A stretch of DNA of 12,542 nucleotides. Source: Thermoanaerobaculales bacterium (GTDB lineage: Bacteria > Acidobacteriota > Thermoanaerobaculia > Thermoanaerobaculales > Sulfomarinibacteraceae). The DNA lies in NCBI GenBank assembly GCA_029938595.1, contig JAOZUP010000078.1:1-12542 (forward strand). Direction: 5' to 3'. The notes beneath the pieces are model-generated. The model worked only from the letters and a program-made list of their open reading frames with translations, was not told the DNA's origin and searched no databases. A program made the position numbers and the translations under genes. Below are positions 6,469 through 12,542 of this stretch, one piece after another; positions within the stretch are counted from its first letter, which is position 1; each line of letters starts with the position of its first letter.

Positions 6469-8195
6469 CAATCCACCTCCGGCCGCACGACGCCCGCGGC
6501 GCCAGGGCCGCGTGGGTCCTGAGCCGCTTCCATGTTCCCGGCGACGATCCCCCGTACGGCGCTGACCTCTCCCATTTCATTGATCACGCGAAGCTCATGA
6601 CCTCTGCGTTCGAGCGCTCGGGCGGTCTCGGGCGACAACGCGTCTGGCTCGACGAAGAGTGTGTCTGGCATCCACTGATGGTGGATCCGTGGGCGATCAA
6701 CAGCAGCCTGCAGCGCATCCCCATCCACGATCAAATTAAGCAACACCTGTGCCGTAGCTGTGGGGATCCGGGAGCCTCCGGGCGAGCCGAGTACCAGAAC
6801 CTGGCGCCCGCTCCAGGCGACGGTCGGCGACATCGAGGAGAGCATCCGCTTGCCGGGCGCGACCGCGTTAGCCTCTCCTTGAACGAGCCCAAAGGAATTC
6901 GGGCGCCCCGGCGCCGCCGAAAAATCGTCCATCTCGTTGTTGAGGAGAAAGCCAGCCCCGGCTACCAGCACCCCGCAGCCGAAGCTGCGGTTGAGGGTAG
7001 TAGTCAGCGCCACCGCGTTACCGTCGCCGTCCATCACCGACACATGAGTCGTCTCGCGGTGCTCCTCGACGCGGTCGGCTGACCAACGCCCTACCCGCTC
7101 CGATTTGGCCGCCTTGCCCAGTCGGATCTCCTTTGCGCGAAGATCGAGCCACGGACCGGAAAGCAGCTGCACCGCGCTGGCGAGGCTGGTTCGCGGATCA
7201 CCGAGCAGGTAACGGTCGGCATAGGCGCGCCGCCAGACCTCGGCCAAGAGGTGGTTGCGATCTGCGCCGAAACGCCGCAGCTGCGACCAGTCGAGGCGCT
7301 CGAGCATCCCGAAGGTCTGGCCGAGGATGATTCCGCCGGATGAAGGCAACGGCATCGACGCCACCTGCCAGCCGTAGGCCGAGAAACGAACCGGTTCACG
7401 CCACACCGGCCGGTAGGCCGCCAGGTCGGCCGCGAGAAGCACACCGCCGTAGCGACGCGAGGCGAGCTCCACGGCGGCGGCGATCGGCCCCTCGGTGATC
7501 GCGGGCGCCCCGCGGGTGGCGTATGCTTCGAGGGTCGCCGCCAACTCCGGGAGCCGCACCACAGTCCCCGCCGCCGGAGGCCGACCCCCAGGGAGCCAGA
7601 CGGCGGCGGTTTCGGGGAATTGCCGGAGGAGCTCCGTGCTGGCGGTCAGCGAGCGCTCGAGCCGCGAGGTCACAACAAAACCGTCCCTGGCGAGGCCGAT
7701 GGCCGGCGCCACCACATCGTTCCAGGGAAGTCGACCGTGCTTGCGGTGCAACTCGAAAAGCCCGGCGGGCGACCCCGGGACCCCGGCCGCCAGCGGTCCA
7801 ACCAACGAGGCCTTCGGGCGCGGCTCGCCGTCCTTGTCCAGGTACATGTTGTGGGATGCCTTCGCGGGCGCGGTCTCCCGGAAATCGAGAGTCCCGACCT
7901 CTTCGCCAAAGCGAATGATCGCAAAACCTCCGCCACCCAGATTGCCCGCCTGGGGGTGGACCACGGCGAGGGCGAGAGTAGTTGCCACGGCGGCATCTGC
8001 TGCGTTGCCGCCGGCCCGCAGAATCTCCAGACCAGTCTCAGTGGCGGCCGGGGCAGCGCTTGAGACCGCACCGCCACTCCCCCGCACTGCAGCGGGGTGG
8101 GCCGCACGGACGACGGCCGCGGGAAGCAACAACACGACTGCGAGGATTGTCGCCATCCACCGGCGCCTCACCATCGGCAATGAAGATGCCATCAT
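6468..8195 (-). CDS. ggt: Gamma-glutamyltransferase (glutathione hydrolase), exported
   Basis: A 575-residue Ntn-hydrolase precursor, close to the length of E. coli GGT. A basic RRRW segment and hydrophobic core (about 9-31) form a Sec-type signal peptide ending near VVRAA, so the enzyme should act in the periplasm. It cleaves the gamma-glutamyl bond of glutathione and related compounds. Self-cleavage before Thr382 in ETTHVSV would give the large and small subunits, with Thr382 as nucleophile. Other conserved parts are Arg106 in DFRETAP, NNEMDDF (419-425), the lid-loop region 429-440, the SSMSP serines 453-454 and GSPGGSR with Gly473-Gly474 for the oxyanion hole. All key residues are present, so it should be active. 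The ATG at 8195 has no clear ribosome binding site and is directly preceded by TCTAACG; ATG 8174 is an alternative that keeps the signal peptide. A REPIN-like element lies about 35 bp upstream. It is followed by the coupled hemerythrin gene. Confidence 0.95.
   Translation of the reverse strand: MMASSLPMVRRRWMATILAVVLLLPAAVVRAAHPAAVRGSGGAVSSAAPAATETGLEILRAGGNAADAAVATTLALAVVHPQAGNLGGGGFAIIRFGEEVGTLDFRETAPAKASHNMYLDKDGEPRPKASLVGPLAAGVPGSPAGLFELHRKHGRLPWNDVVAPAIGLARDGFVVTSRLERSLTASTELLRQFPETAAVWLPGGRPPAAGTVVRLPELAATLEAYATRGAPAITEGPIAAAVELASRRYGGVLLAADLAAYRPVWREPVRFSAYGWQVASMPLPSSGGIILGQTFGMLERLDWSQLRRFGADRNHLLAEVWRRAYADRYLLGDPRTSLASAVQLLSGPWLDLRAKEIRLGKAAKSERVGRWSADRVEEHRETTHVSVMDGDGNAVALTTTLNRSFGCGVLVAGAGFLLNNEMDDFSAAPGRPNSFGLVQGEANAVAPGKRMLSSMSPTVAWSGRQVLVLGSPGGSRIPTATAQVLLNLIVDGDALQAAVDRPRIHHQWMPDTLFVEPDALSPETARALERRGHELRVINEMGEVSAVRGIVAGNMEAAQDPRGPGAAGVVRPEVD
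6476..6480 (-). promoter_or_regulatory. Ribosome binding site inside the gamma-glutamyltransferase 3' end
   Basis: GGAGG on the minus strand lies 7 nt before the ATG at 6468, inside the last codons of the upstream gene. With the TGATG overlap this indicates coupled translation of the two genes. Confidence 0.75.
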
Positions 8196-8230
8196 CGTTA
8201 GAGTGTACTTCAGCCTATCAGCAATTGAAT

Positions 8231-8341
8231 GGGAGGGTATAAACCCCTCCCCTACGGTGGTTTTCTGGGATCGTTCCGGGCAGGAAGGGGACAGACCCCT
8301 CGCTGACCGAAAAACCGTAGGGGCGGGATTTATCCCCGCCC
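8231..8341. repeat. REPIN-like element: two inverted GTAG-headed palindromes
   Basis: The right unit is GTAG (8317-8320) followed by GGGCGGG-7 nt-CCCGCCC (8321-8341). The left unit is the inverted counterpart: GGGAGGG-7 nt-CCCTCCC at 8231-8251, with GTAG read on the minus strand at 8255-8252. The 27-bp arms 8231-8257 and 8315-8341 match as inverted repeats at 23 of 27 positions. The 57-bp spacer has a small internal AGGGG-ACAGA-CCCCT hairpin (8286-8300 region). A short palindrome with a 5' GTAG-type tetranucleotide is the known architecture of REP sequences mobilised by RAYT (IS200-like tyrosine) transposases, and an inverted pair is a REPIN. No transposase is in this window, so it would depend on one elsewhere. 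Confidence 0.65.
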
Positions 8342-8376
8342 GCAGGTACGCTCAAAACTCGAGACTGAGCATCTCG

Positions 8377-8388
8377 GATTCCGGAATC
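8377..8388. promoter_or_regulatory. 12-bp perfect palindrome upstream of nifU, possible operator
   Basis: GATTCCGGAATC is its own reverse complement and lies 46 nt before the nifU start, where a repressor or activator site would be expected. It does not resemble a regulator site that I can name. A second copy elsewhere in the window was not found. Confidence 0.25.
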
Positions 8389-8404
8389 AGCTATCATGCC
8401 TCTT

Positions 8405-8423
8405 GCGCCACGTCTCGTGGTGC
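8405..8423 (+). promoter_or_regulatory. Stem-loop just before the nifU ribosome binding site
   Basis: GCGCCACG (8405-8412) and CGTGGTGC (8416-8423) form an 8-bp stem with one G-U pair and a TCT loop. It ends 2 nt before the GGAGG, so folding could affect ribosome access in the nifU leader. The function is inferred only from position. Confidence 0.35.
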
Positions 8424-8425
8424 GC

Positions 8426-8430
8426 GGAGG
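8426..8430 (+). promoter_or_regulatory. Ribosome binding site that fixes the nifU start
   Basis: GGAGG lies 4 nt upstream of the ATG at 8435. The product then begins MTWNYSKKTTDLF, which fits the family N-terminus (M-W-[DE]-Y-[ST]). The in-frame ATG at 8396 would add 13 residues that do not fit and has no such site. Confidence 0.8.
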
Positions 8431-8434
8431 TTCG

Positions 8435-9394
8435 ATGACGTGGAACTACTCTAAAAAGACCACCGATCTCTTCATGGCGGCGGTGCAGGGGAAACCCGGA
8501 ACCCACCTGGGCGAAATAGAGGATGCGGACGGCTTCGGCGAGCACGGTTCGATGGCGTGCGGCGACGCCCTCCGGTTCACCTTTCGCACAGACCGCAACA
8601 CCGACGATCCTTTGAAGGACCGCATTACCGAGGCTCGCTACCTGACCTTCGGCTGCACCTCGGCCATTGCCGCTTCGGAGGCCCTGTGTTGCCTCATCGA
8701 GGAAGGGAATTTCACACCGGTCGAAGCCCTGAAAATCACCAATCAGGACATCGTCAACTACCTGGAGGGTCTCCCCCAGGCCAAGATCCACTGCTCGGTA
8801 ATGGGCGCCGAGGCACTCGAGGCGGCGGTCTTCAACTGGGCCCAAAAGCGAGGCGTCGACCTCACGTTGCTCGGCATCGACATCAGCCGCGAGGAGCAGG
8901 AAGAAGGCCGGCTGGTCTGCACCTGCTTCGGCCTCACCGAGCCCTACATCGAACGCAAGATCGAAGAACTCGAGCTGAAGACGATCGCCGATATCACCAA
9001 CGCCATCAAGGCCGGCGGCGCCTGTATGGCATGCCATCACACCCCGGGCGGTCTGCAGGACATCCTGACCAAGGTCTGGGGCAAGCAGCCAACGGCCTTT
9101 AAGGAGCTGCCAGTGCTGCCGATGGCGAGGGAGGTAAGGGCGCAGCCGCCGCGCGAGATGTCACCCTTCAAGTTCGCCAAGCTGGTGGAGACCGTGCTCG
9201 ACGAGCATGTCCGGCCGCAACTGGCAACGGACGGCGGCGACCTCGATATCGTCGATATCAAGGACCAGGTGGTCTACGTCGGCATGAAGGGTGCGTGCGC
9301 AGACTGCGCCGGCTCCACCCGTACCATCAAGATGATGGTGGAGCAGGCGCTCAAAGACCACGTCGACGAGCGGATTCGGGTTGTGCAGGTCTGA
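8435..9394 (+). CDS. nifU: NifU-type three-domain Fe-S cluster assembly scaffold
   Basis: A 319-residue cytoplasmic protein with the full NifU architecture. The N-terminal IscU-like scaffold domain has Cys42 with Asp44 (ACGD), Cys74 (GCTS) and Cys120 (HCSVMG). The central Bfd-like [2Fe-2S] domain has Cys162, Cys164, Cys197 and Cys200, with the same 2/33/3 spacing as Azotobacter vinelandii NifU. The C-terminal NFU domain ends with Cys288 and Cys291 (CADC). All nine key cysteines are present, so both transient scaffold sites should work. The first two scaffold cysteines are 32 residues apart instead of 27 in A. vinelandii, a small insertion. nifS follows 94 bp downstream on the same strand and would supply sulfur. 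No nitrogenase, nifB or nifV gene is visible, so this may be a general NIF-type Fe-S system, as in Helicobacter/Campylobacter, rather than one dedicated to nitrogenase. Confidence 0.95.
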   Translation: MTWNYSKKTTDLFMAAVQGKPGTHLGEIEDADGFGEHGSMACGDALRFTFRTDRNTDDPLKDRITEARYLTFGCTSAIAASEALCCLIEEGNFTPVEALKITNQDIVNYLEGLPQAKIHCSVMGAEALEAAVFNWAQKRGVDLTLLGIDISREEQEEGRLVCTCFGLTEPYIERKIEELELKTIADITNAIKAGGACMACHHTPGGLQDILTKVWGKQPTAFKELPVLPMAREVRAQPPREMSPFKFAKLVETVLDEHVRPQLATDGGDLDIVDIKDQVVYVGMKGACADCAGSTRTIKMMVEQALKDHVDERIRVVQV

Positions 9395-9400
9395 AGCGCC

Positions 9401-9447
9401 TTCTTTTCTTCCGTGTGCGCCTGGCGGGCGCCCACGGAAGAAAAGAA
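9401..9447. repeat. Long hairpin between nifU and nifS
   Basis: A perfect 15-bp stem (9401-9415 with 9433-9447) continues, after one T/C mismatch, into a 5-bp GCGCC/GGCGC stem with a 5-nt loop. It starts 7 nt after the nifU stop. The 3' side is A-rich and no T-tract follows on either strand, so it is not a standard intrinsic terminator. An mRNA processing or stability element, or a mobile palindromic repeat, fits better. Confidence 0.85.
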
Positions 9448-9479
9448 AATAGGGAAAGTTTGGAAAGGGCTCAATAGCC

Positions 9480-9484
9480 GGAGG
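9480..9484 (+). promoter_or_regulatory. Ribosome binding site for the GTG start of nifS
   Basis: GGAGG lies 4 nt before the GTG at 9489. The resulting N-terminus (MAVIYLDNNATT) matches the family start, and no ATG is available nearby in frame. Confidence 0.8.
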
Positions 9485-9488
9485 TTTT

Positions 9489-10730
9489 GTGGCGGTTATT
9501 TATCTTGATAACAATGCGACCACCCAGGTGGCGCCGGAAGTGGTGGAGGCAATCACGCCTTTTCTGGTGGGCGAGTATTTCAACCCTAGCTCGATGTATG
9601 AGGCGGCTCGGGGGCCGGCCGACGCCGTCGTTGCGGCGCGTAAGACGGTCGCGCGACTGCTCGGCCAGGCCAGACCATCCGAGATCCTCTTCACCTCCTG
9701 CGCCACCGAGAGCAATAACACCGCTGTTTTCGGCACCATCGCCGCCAACCCGGAGCGCCGTCACATCGTCACCACCGCGGTCGAACACCCTGCGATTTTC
9801 GAGGTCAGCAAGGACCTCGAGCGGCGAGGGTTCGAGGTCGACTTCATCCCGGTTGATACCCAAGGTCGTCTCGACATAGGGGAGTTCGTCCGCGCCCTCC
9901 GGCCCGACACCCTGCTGGTGTCGGTGATGCACGCCAACAACGAGACCGGGGTCATCTTTCCGGTCGATGAGTTGTCGCGGATCACCAAGGAGACTGATCC
10001 CTCTATCGTCTTTCACACCGACGCCACCCAATCGGTCGGCAAGCTGCCGATCGACCTCCGCGGCTCGTTCAAGCACGTCGACCTGCTCTCCTTCTCCGGC
10101 CACAAGCTCCACGCGCCCAAGGGCATTGGCGCCCTCTACATCCACCGTGGTACTCGCTGCAGGCCCTTCCTGCTCGGCGGCCACCAGGAGGACGGGCGTC
10201 GCGGCGGCACCGAAAACGTGGCCTTCATCGCCGGCATCGCCCGCGCCCTCGAGCTCGCCACAGAAAGCCACGACGAGGACGTGGCGCGCATCACCGCCCT
10301 CCGCAACCGCCTGCAGGAGGAATTGGTGGCCCGCATCCCCTACCTCGAGGTCAACGGTGGTGACGCTCCCCGCCTCGACAACACCCTCAACATCGCCTGC
10401 CACTTCATCGAGGGCGAAGGCATCCTCTTCCAGCTTTCGGAGCACGGCATCTGCGCCTCCTCGGGCTCGGCCTGCACCTCGGGCTCGCTCGAACCTTCGC
10501 ACGTCCTACGCGCCATGAACGTCCCCTTTTCCGCCGTCCACGGCTCGGTCCGTTTCAGCCTCAGCCGCTACACCCTCGATGCCGAGATCGACACCGTCAT
10601 CGAGGTCTTCCCCGAGATCGTGGCCAGCCTGCGCCGGCTGTCGCCGTACTGGGATACCGGGCGCGATGCACCGACCCCCGAGGCGCGCGAAATGCTGGAG
10701 CAGACGGAGATGCCGCAGTCGCCAGCATAG
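9489..10730 (+). CDS. nifS: Cysteine desulfurase, NifS type (class I)
   Basis: A 413-residue PLP enzyme that converts cysteine to alanine and an enzyme persulfide, the sulfur source for Fe-S cluster assembly on NifU. It begins at GTG. The N-terminal YLDNNATT is diagnostic. PLP contacts are His100 (VEHPA), Asp178 and Gln181 (HTDATQS) and the Schiff-base Lys206 (SGHKLHAPKG). The persulfide cysteine is Cys329 in SSGSACTSG, in a short loop with no insertion before it, which defines the NifS/IscS class. Lys206 and Cys329 are each four residues later than Lys202 and Cys325 of A. vinelandii NifS. ARPSEILFTSCATESNN is the typical N-terminal active-site segment. The last 25 or so residues (after LRRLSPYWD) are a charged tail. 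It pairs with nifU just upstream, with a long hairpin between the two genes; its own strong ribosome binding site should keep it translated. Confidence 0.96.
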   Translation: MAVIYLDNNATTQVAPEVVEAITPFLVGEYFNPSSMYEAARGPADAVVAARKTVARLLGQARPSEILFTSCATESNNTAVFGTIAANPERRHIVTTAVEHPAIFEVSKDLERRGFEVDFIPVDTQGRLDIGEFVRALRPDTLLVSVMHANNETGVIFPVDELSRITKETDPSIVFHTDATQSVGKLPIDLRGSFKHVDLLSFSGHKLHAPKGIGALYIHRGTRCRPFLLGGHQEDGRRGGTENVAFIAGIARALELATESHDEDVARITALRNRLQEELVARIPYLEVNGGDAPRLDNTLNIACHFIEGEGILFQLSEHGICASSGSACTSGSLEPSHVLRAMNVPFSAVHGSVRFSLSRYTLDAEIDTVIEVFPEIVASLRRLSPYWDTGRDAPTPEAREMLEQTEMPQSPA

Positions 10731-10738
10731 CTGGCGAC
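10718..10738. repeat. 9-bp perfect hairpin spanning the nifS stop codon
   Basis: GTCGCCAGC (10718-10726) and GCTGGCGAC (10730-10738) pair perfectly around a 3-nt loop; the TAG stop (10728-10730) sits at the tip. It is followed within 4 nt by a second, larger hairpin. There is no T-tract. Confidence 0.7.
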
Positions 10739-10741
10739 GGT

Positions 10742-10788
10742 TCCGATTGTGACGATCGAGCCCGGAGGGCACGATCGTTACAATCGGA
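10742..10788. repeat. 17-bp near-perfect hairpin between nifS and the M14 peptidase gene
   Basis: Arms 10742-10758 and 10772-10788 pair over 17 bp with one G-U wobble. After an A/A mismatch, GCCC/GGGC (10760-10763 with 10767-10770) extends the stem to a 3-nt loop. No T-run follows on the plus strand, so termination of nifUS here would need another mechanism. The right arm contains TACAAT (10779-10784), a good -10 hexamer placed 17 nt before the next start codon, but no -35 is seen. Confidence 0.8.
10779..10784 (+). promoter_or_regulatory. Possible -10 element for the M14 peptidase gene
   Basis: TACAAT matches the sigma-70 -10 consensus at 5 of 6 positions. A transcript from it would have a leader of about 10 nt, which would agree with the absence of a ribosome binding site before the ATG at 10802. 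No -35 hexamer is found at the right distance, and the hexamer lies in a palindrome arm, so it may be coincidence. Confidence 0.22.
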
Positions 10789-10801
10789 TACAGTGTCGCG
10801 C

Positions 10802-12542
10802 ATGAAACGAATATTGGTTCTCTTCATCGCTCTGTTCATTCCGTGCCTTCTCATGGGTGCGGACGATTTCCCTGACGAGTGGCTGACGGTGGCTGAAAAG
10901 ACTGACTTTCGTGCGACGTCGAGTTACGACGAGACGATGACGTTTCTGCGAAAGGCGGAGGCTGCGGCGCCCGAGTTGATCCGCGTTTCCAACTTCGGCC
11001 GCTCGGCGCAAGGACGTCCGTTACCGCTTGTAATCGTGTCCGCCGACGGTACATTTACGCCGCAGGCGGCGGCCGCAACCGGCAAGCCGGTTGTGCTTTT
11101 GCAGAGCTGCATCCACGCCGGCGAGGTAGACGGCAAGGACGCGACCCTGATGATTCTCCGTGACATCGCGCTCGGGCGGAGGCCTGATCTGACGAAGGGT
11201 GTGATCACCCTTTTCGCACCGATCTACAACGCCGACGGCCACGAGCGAGTCTCGCCCTATAACCGTTCCAACCAGAATGGGCCGGTCGAGGGGATGGGCT
11301 ACCGCGCAACCACTGCCGGCATCAATCTCAACCGCGACTTTCTGCGTCTGGCAAGCCCGGAGGCGAGGGCGATGGCGCGTTTGGTCACGACCTGGAACCC
11401 AGACCTGCACGTTGACAACCATGTCACCAACGGCTCCGACCACGCCTGGGTGCTTACCTGGCTGGTGGCAGAGGCGCCCCAGCTCGATGCGGCGGTCGAT
11501 GCCTGGATAGACGCGCATTTGCCGAAGGTGCTGGCCGCAACCGCGGCGGCCGGCTATCCCAATGGACCCTATGTAAACCTCGGTTCCCGAACCGATCCAA
11601 CGGAGGGAATGCTCTGGGACGTTGCCCAACCCCGCTACTCTTCCGGCTACTTCCCGCTCCGCAACAGGCCCTCGATCTTGATCGAGATGCACGCCCACAA
11701 GCCCTTCCGCGACCGCGTGTACGCCAACCGAGCGTTCATGGAAGAACTAATCGGAGAGGTCGGGCGCTCCGGAAAGGAGCTGGTGCGGGCGGTCACCGTG
11801 GCGGACGCTGCCGAGATCTCTCGAGGCCGCGCCGACGCCGAGCCGTCCGAGGTGGTCGTGCGCTGGGGCGTTGCCGAGGAGGGTGACACCCTCACCTGGC
11901 CCGCCTACGAGTGGACGGTCGAGGACTCGGTCGCCCTCGGCGGCAAACAGATCCGGTACCACCCGGGGGAGATCCGGGAGGTGGGTCTCGAGTGGCGCCA
12001 CGCGCCGGTTCCCGAGCTGACGATGCTGCGGCCGCGCGGCTACATCGTGCTCGCCGGATGGCCGCAGATCGAGGAGGTGGTCGCGGGCCACGGGCTGCGG
12101 GCCTACCAGATCGAGAAGGTCGCCGAGCTCGAGGTGGAGACCATCCGCCTGTCCAATCCTGAATTCGCGACCTTCTCCTACCAGGGGGTGGTGATGGTCG
12201 AGAACTTTGAGGCCAGCAGACAGACCGAGCGCCGAACAATTCCTGCCGGGAGCTTGTGGATCCCCGCCGATCAGCCCAATTTCGAAATTGCGGTCCAACT
12301 CTTCGAGCCCGAAGCCCCCGACTCGCTGGTGCGGTGGGGGGCGGTGTCGAGTCTCTTCGAGCGCAAGATCTATATCGGCACCGATGTTCTCGAAAAGCTC
12401 GCGCTCGAGATGCTGACCGACGAGGCGATCCGGCAGGAATGGAACGCCGCCCTGGACGACCCCGACTTTGCCGCGAACCGCAGCGCCCGCTACCTGTGGT
12501 GGTACCGGCGCACGCCCTACTGGGACGAGACCGTCGGCCTGC
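10802..12542 (+). CDS. Exported M14-family zinc carboxypeptidase (3' end cut by window edge)
   Basis: An unbroken frame from the ATG at 10802 to the window edge: 580 codons, no stop yet. The N-terminus MKRILVLFIALFIPCLLMGA is a Sec signal peptide; the Cys at 15 is not in a good lipobox. The M14 domain fills about residues 35-310. Zinc ligands are His105 and Glu108 (HAGEVDGKD) and His203 (DLHVDNH); Asn177-Arg178 (LNRDF) is the substrate carboxylate-binding pair, and Glu295 (ILIEMHAH) is the general base. All catalytic parts are present. A C-terminal region of at least 270 residues follows, mostly beta-rich by eye and without a motif I recognise, longer than a plain carboxypeptidase. It should act in the periplasm or outside the cell, trimming peptides from the C-terminus. 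No ribosome binding site is seen before the ATG. It follows nifS by 71 bp but shares no obvious function with it. Confidence 0.92.
   Translation, partial: MKRILVLFIALFIPCLLMGADDFPDEWLTVAEKTDFRATSSYDETMTFLRKAEAAAPELIRVSNFGRSAQGRPLPLVIVSADGTFTPQAAAATGKPVVLLQSCIHAGEVDGKDATLMILRDIALGRRPDLTKGVITLFAPIYNADGHERVSPYNRSNQNGPVEGMGYRATTAGINLNRDFLRLASPEARAMARLVTTWNPDLHVDNHVTNGSDHAWVLTWLVAEAPQLDAAVDAWIDAHLPKVLAATAAAGYPNGPYVNLGSRTDPTEGMLWDVAQPRYSSGYFPLRNRPSILIEMHAHKPFRDRVYANRAFMEELIGEVGRSGKELVRAVTVADAAEISRGRADAEPSEVVVRWGVAEEGDTLTWPAYEWTVEDSVALGGKQIRYHPGEIREVGLEWRHAPVPELTMLRPRGYIVLAGWPQIEEVVAGHGLRAYQIEKVAELEVETIRLSNPEFATFSYQGVVMVENFEASRQTERRTIPAGSLWIPADQPNFEIAVQLFEPEAPDSLVRWGAVSSLFERKIYIGTDVLEKLALEMLTDEAIRQEWNAALDDPDFAANRSARYLWWYRRTPYWDETVGL

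Larger units (their letters stand above)
8196..8434. other. Divergent intergenic region (ggt / nifU) carrying palindromic repeats
   Basis: This 239-bp region holds, left to right, the presumed ggt promoter area (8196-8230; no clean -35/-10 pair found), a REPIN-like element (8231-8341), a 12-bp palindrome (8377-8388) and a stem-loop just before the nifU ribosome binding site (8405-8423). An open frame could be extended upstream of nifU to 8396, but the start at 8435 is better supported. No other gene is seen. Confidence 0.75.

Noticed and set aside
9401..9447. The nifU-nifS hairpin as an intrinsic terminator
   Set aside because: No T-tract follows the stem on either strand; the 3' side on the plus strand is A-rich.
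9471..10502. A 343-codon open frame on the minus strand
   Set aside because: It is antisense to nifS, whose frame has the PLP lysine and the catalytic cysteine in the right places. The antisense product is Asp/Gly/Val-rich without a recognisable motif.
8435..10730. A nitrogen-fixation island
   Set aside because: Only nifU and nifS are present; the flanking genes are unrelated, and this pair also serves general Fe-S assembly in organisms that do not fix nitrogen.
11021..11698. A 225-codon open frame on the minus strand
   Set aside because: It is antisense to the M14 domain, which carries all zinc and catalytic residues.
1..12542. tRNA, rRNA, riboswitch, prophage or toxin-antitoxin genes
   Set aside because: The gaps are short and filled with palindromes or low-complexity DNA. 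I saw no cloverleaf, rRNA segment, known riboswitch core, integrase or small paired genes. A covariance-model scan would be needed to exclude small RNAs fully.

Overview
This is a GC-rich bacterial window (by eye about 60-65 % G+C, not computed) with eight tightly packed genes and palindrome-filled gaps between them. The organism cannot be named from this sequence. The exported M14 peptidase, the MacB/LolC-like exporter operon, the NIF-type NifU/NifS pair and AT-rich TTCGAA heptad repeats between GC-rich genes would suit an Acidobacteriota-like or related environmental lineage. That is an impression, not a search result.

Layout. Positions 1-4302 (minus strand) hold a four-gene ABC export operon, read from right to left: a membrane-anchored periplasmic adaptor (HlyD/MacA type), an ATPase, and two different FtsX/MacB-type permeases. 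The stops and starts overlap or nearly touch. The second permease runs off the left edge. Positions 4303-4486 are a divergent intergenic region with a perfect 25-bp inverted repeat. Positions 4487-5698 (plus) encode an acyl-CoA dehydrogenase. Positions 5699-5829 are a low-complexity gap between converging genes, with a hairpin, a run of ten G and a TTCGAA heptad repeat. Positions 5830-8195 (minus) hold a translationally coupled pair: gamma-glutamyltransferase, then a hemerythrin-like protein with a Cys/His tail. Positions 8196-8434 contain a REPIN-like element. Positions 8435-10730 (plus) hold a NifU-type scaffold and a NifS-type cysteine desulfurase, with a long hairpin between them. After two more hairpins, an exported M14 zinc carboxypeptidase starts at 10802 and runs off the right edge.

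How the genes work together. The four-gene operon should form one inner-membrane export machine: the ATPase drives a heteromeric permease pair, and the adaptor links it to the periplasm or an outer-membrane partner. NifS takes sulfur from cysteine and NifU builds Fe-S clusters with it. No nitrogenase genes are visible, so a general Fe-S assembly role is as likely as nitrogen fixation. Gamma-glutamyltransferase and the M14 peptidase are both predicted to be exported and to break down peptides or glutathione outside the cytoplasm.

The most unusual feature is the intergenic DNA. Nearly every gap carries a long, near-perfect palindrome. The one at 8231-8341 has the REPIN architecture: two inverted GTAG-headed palindromes.
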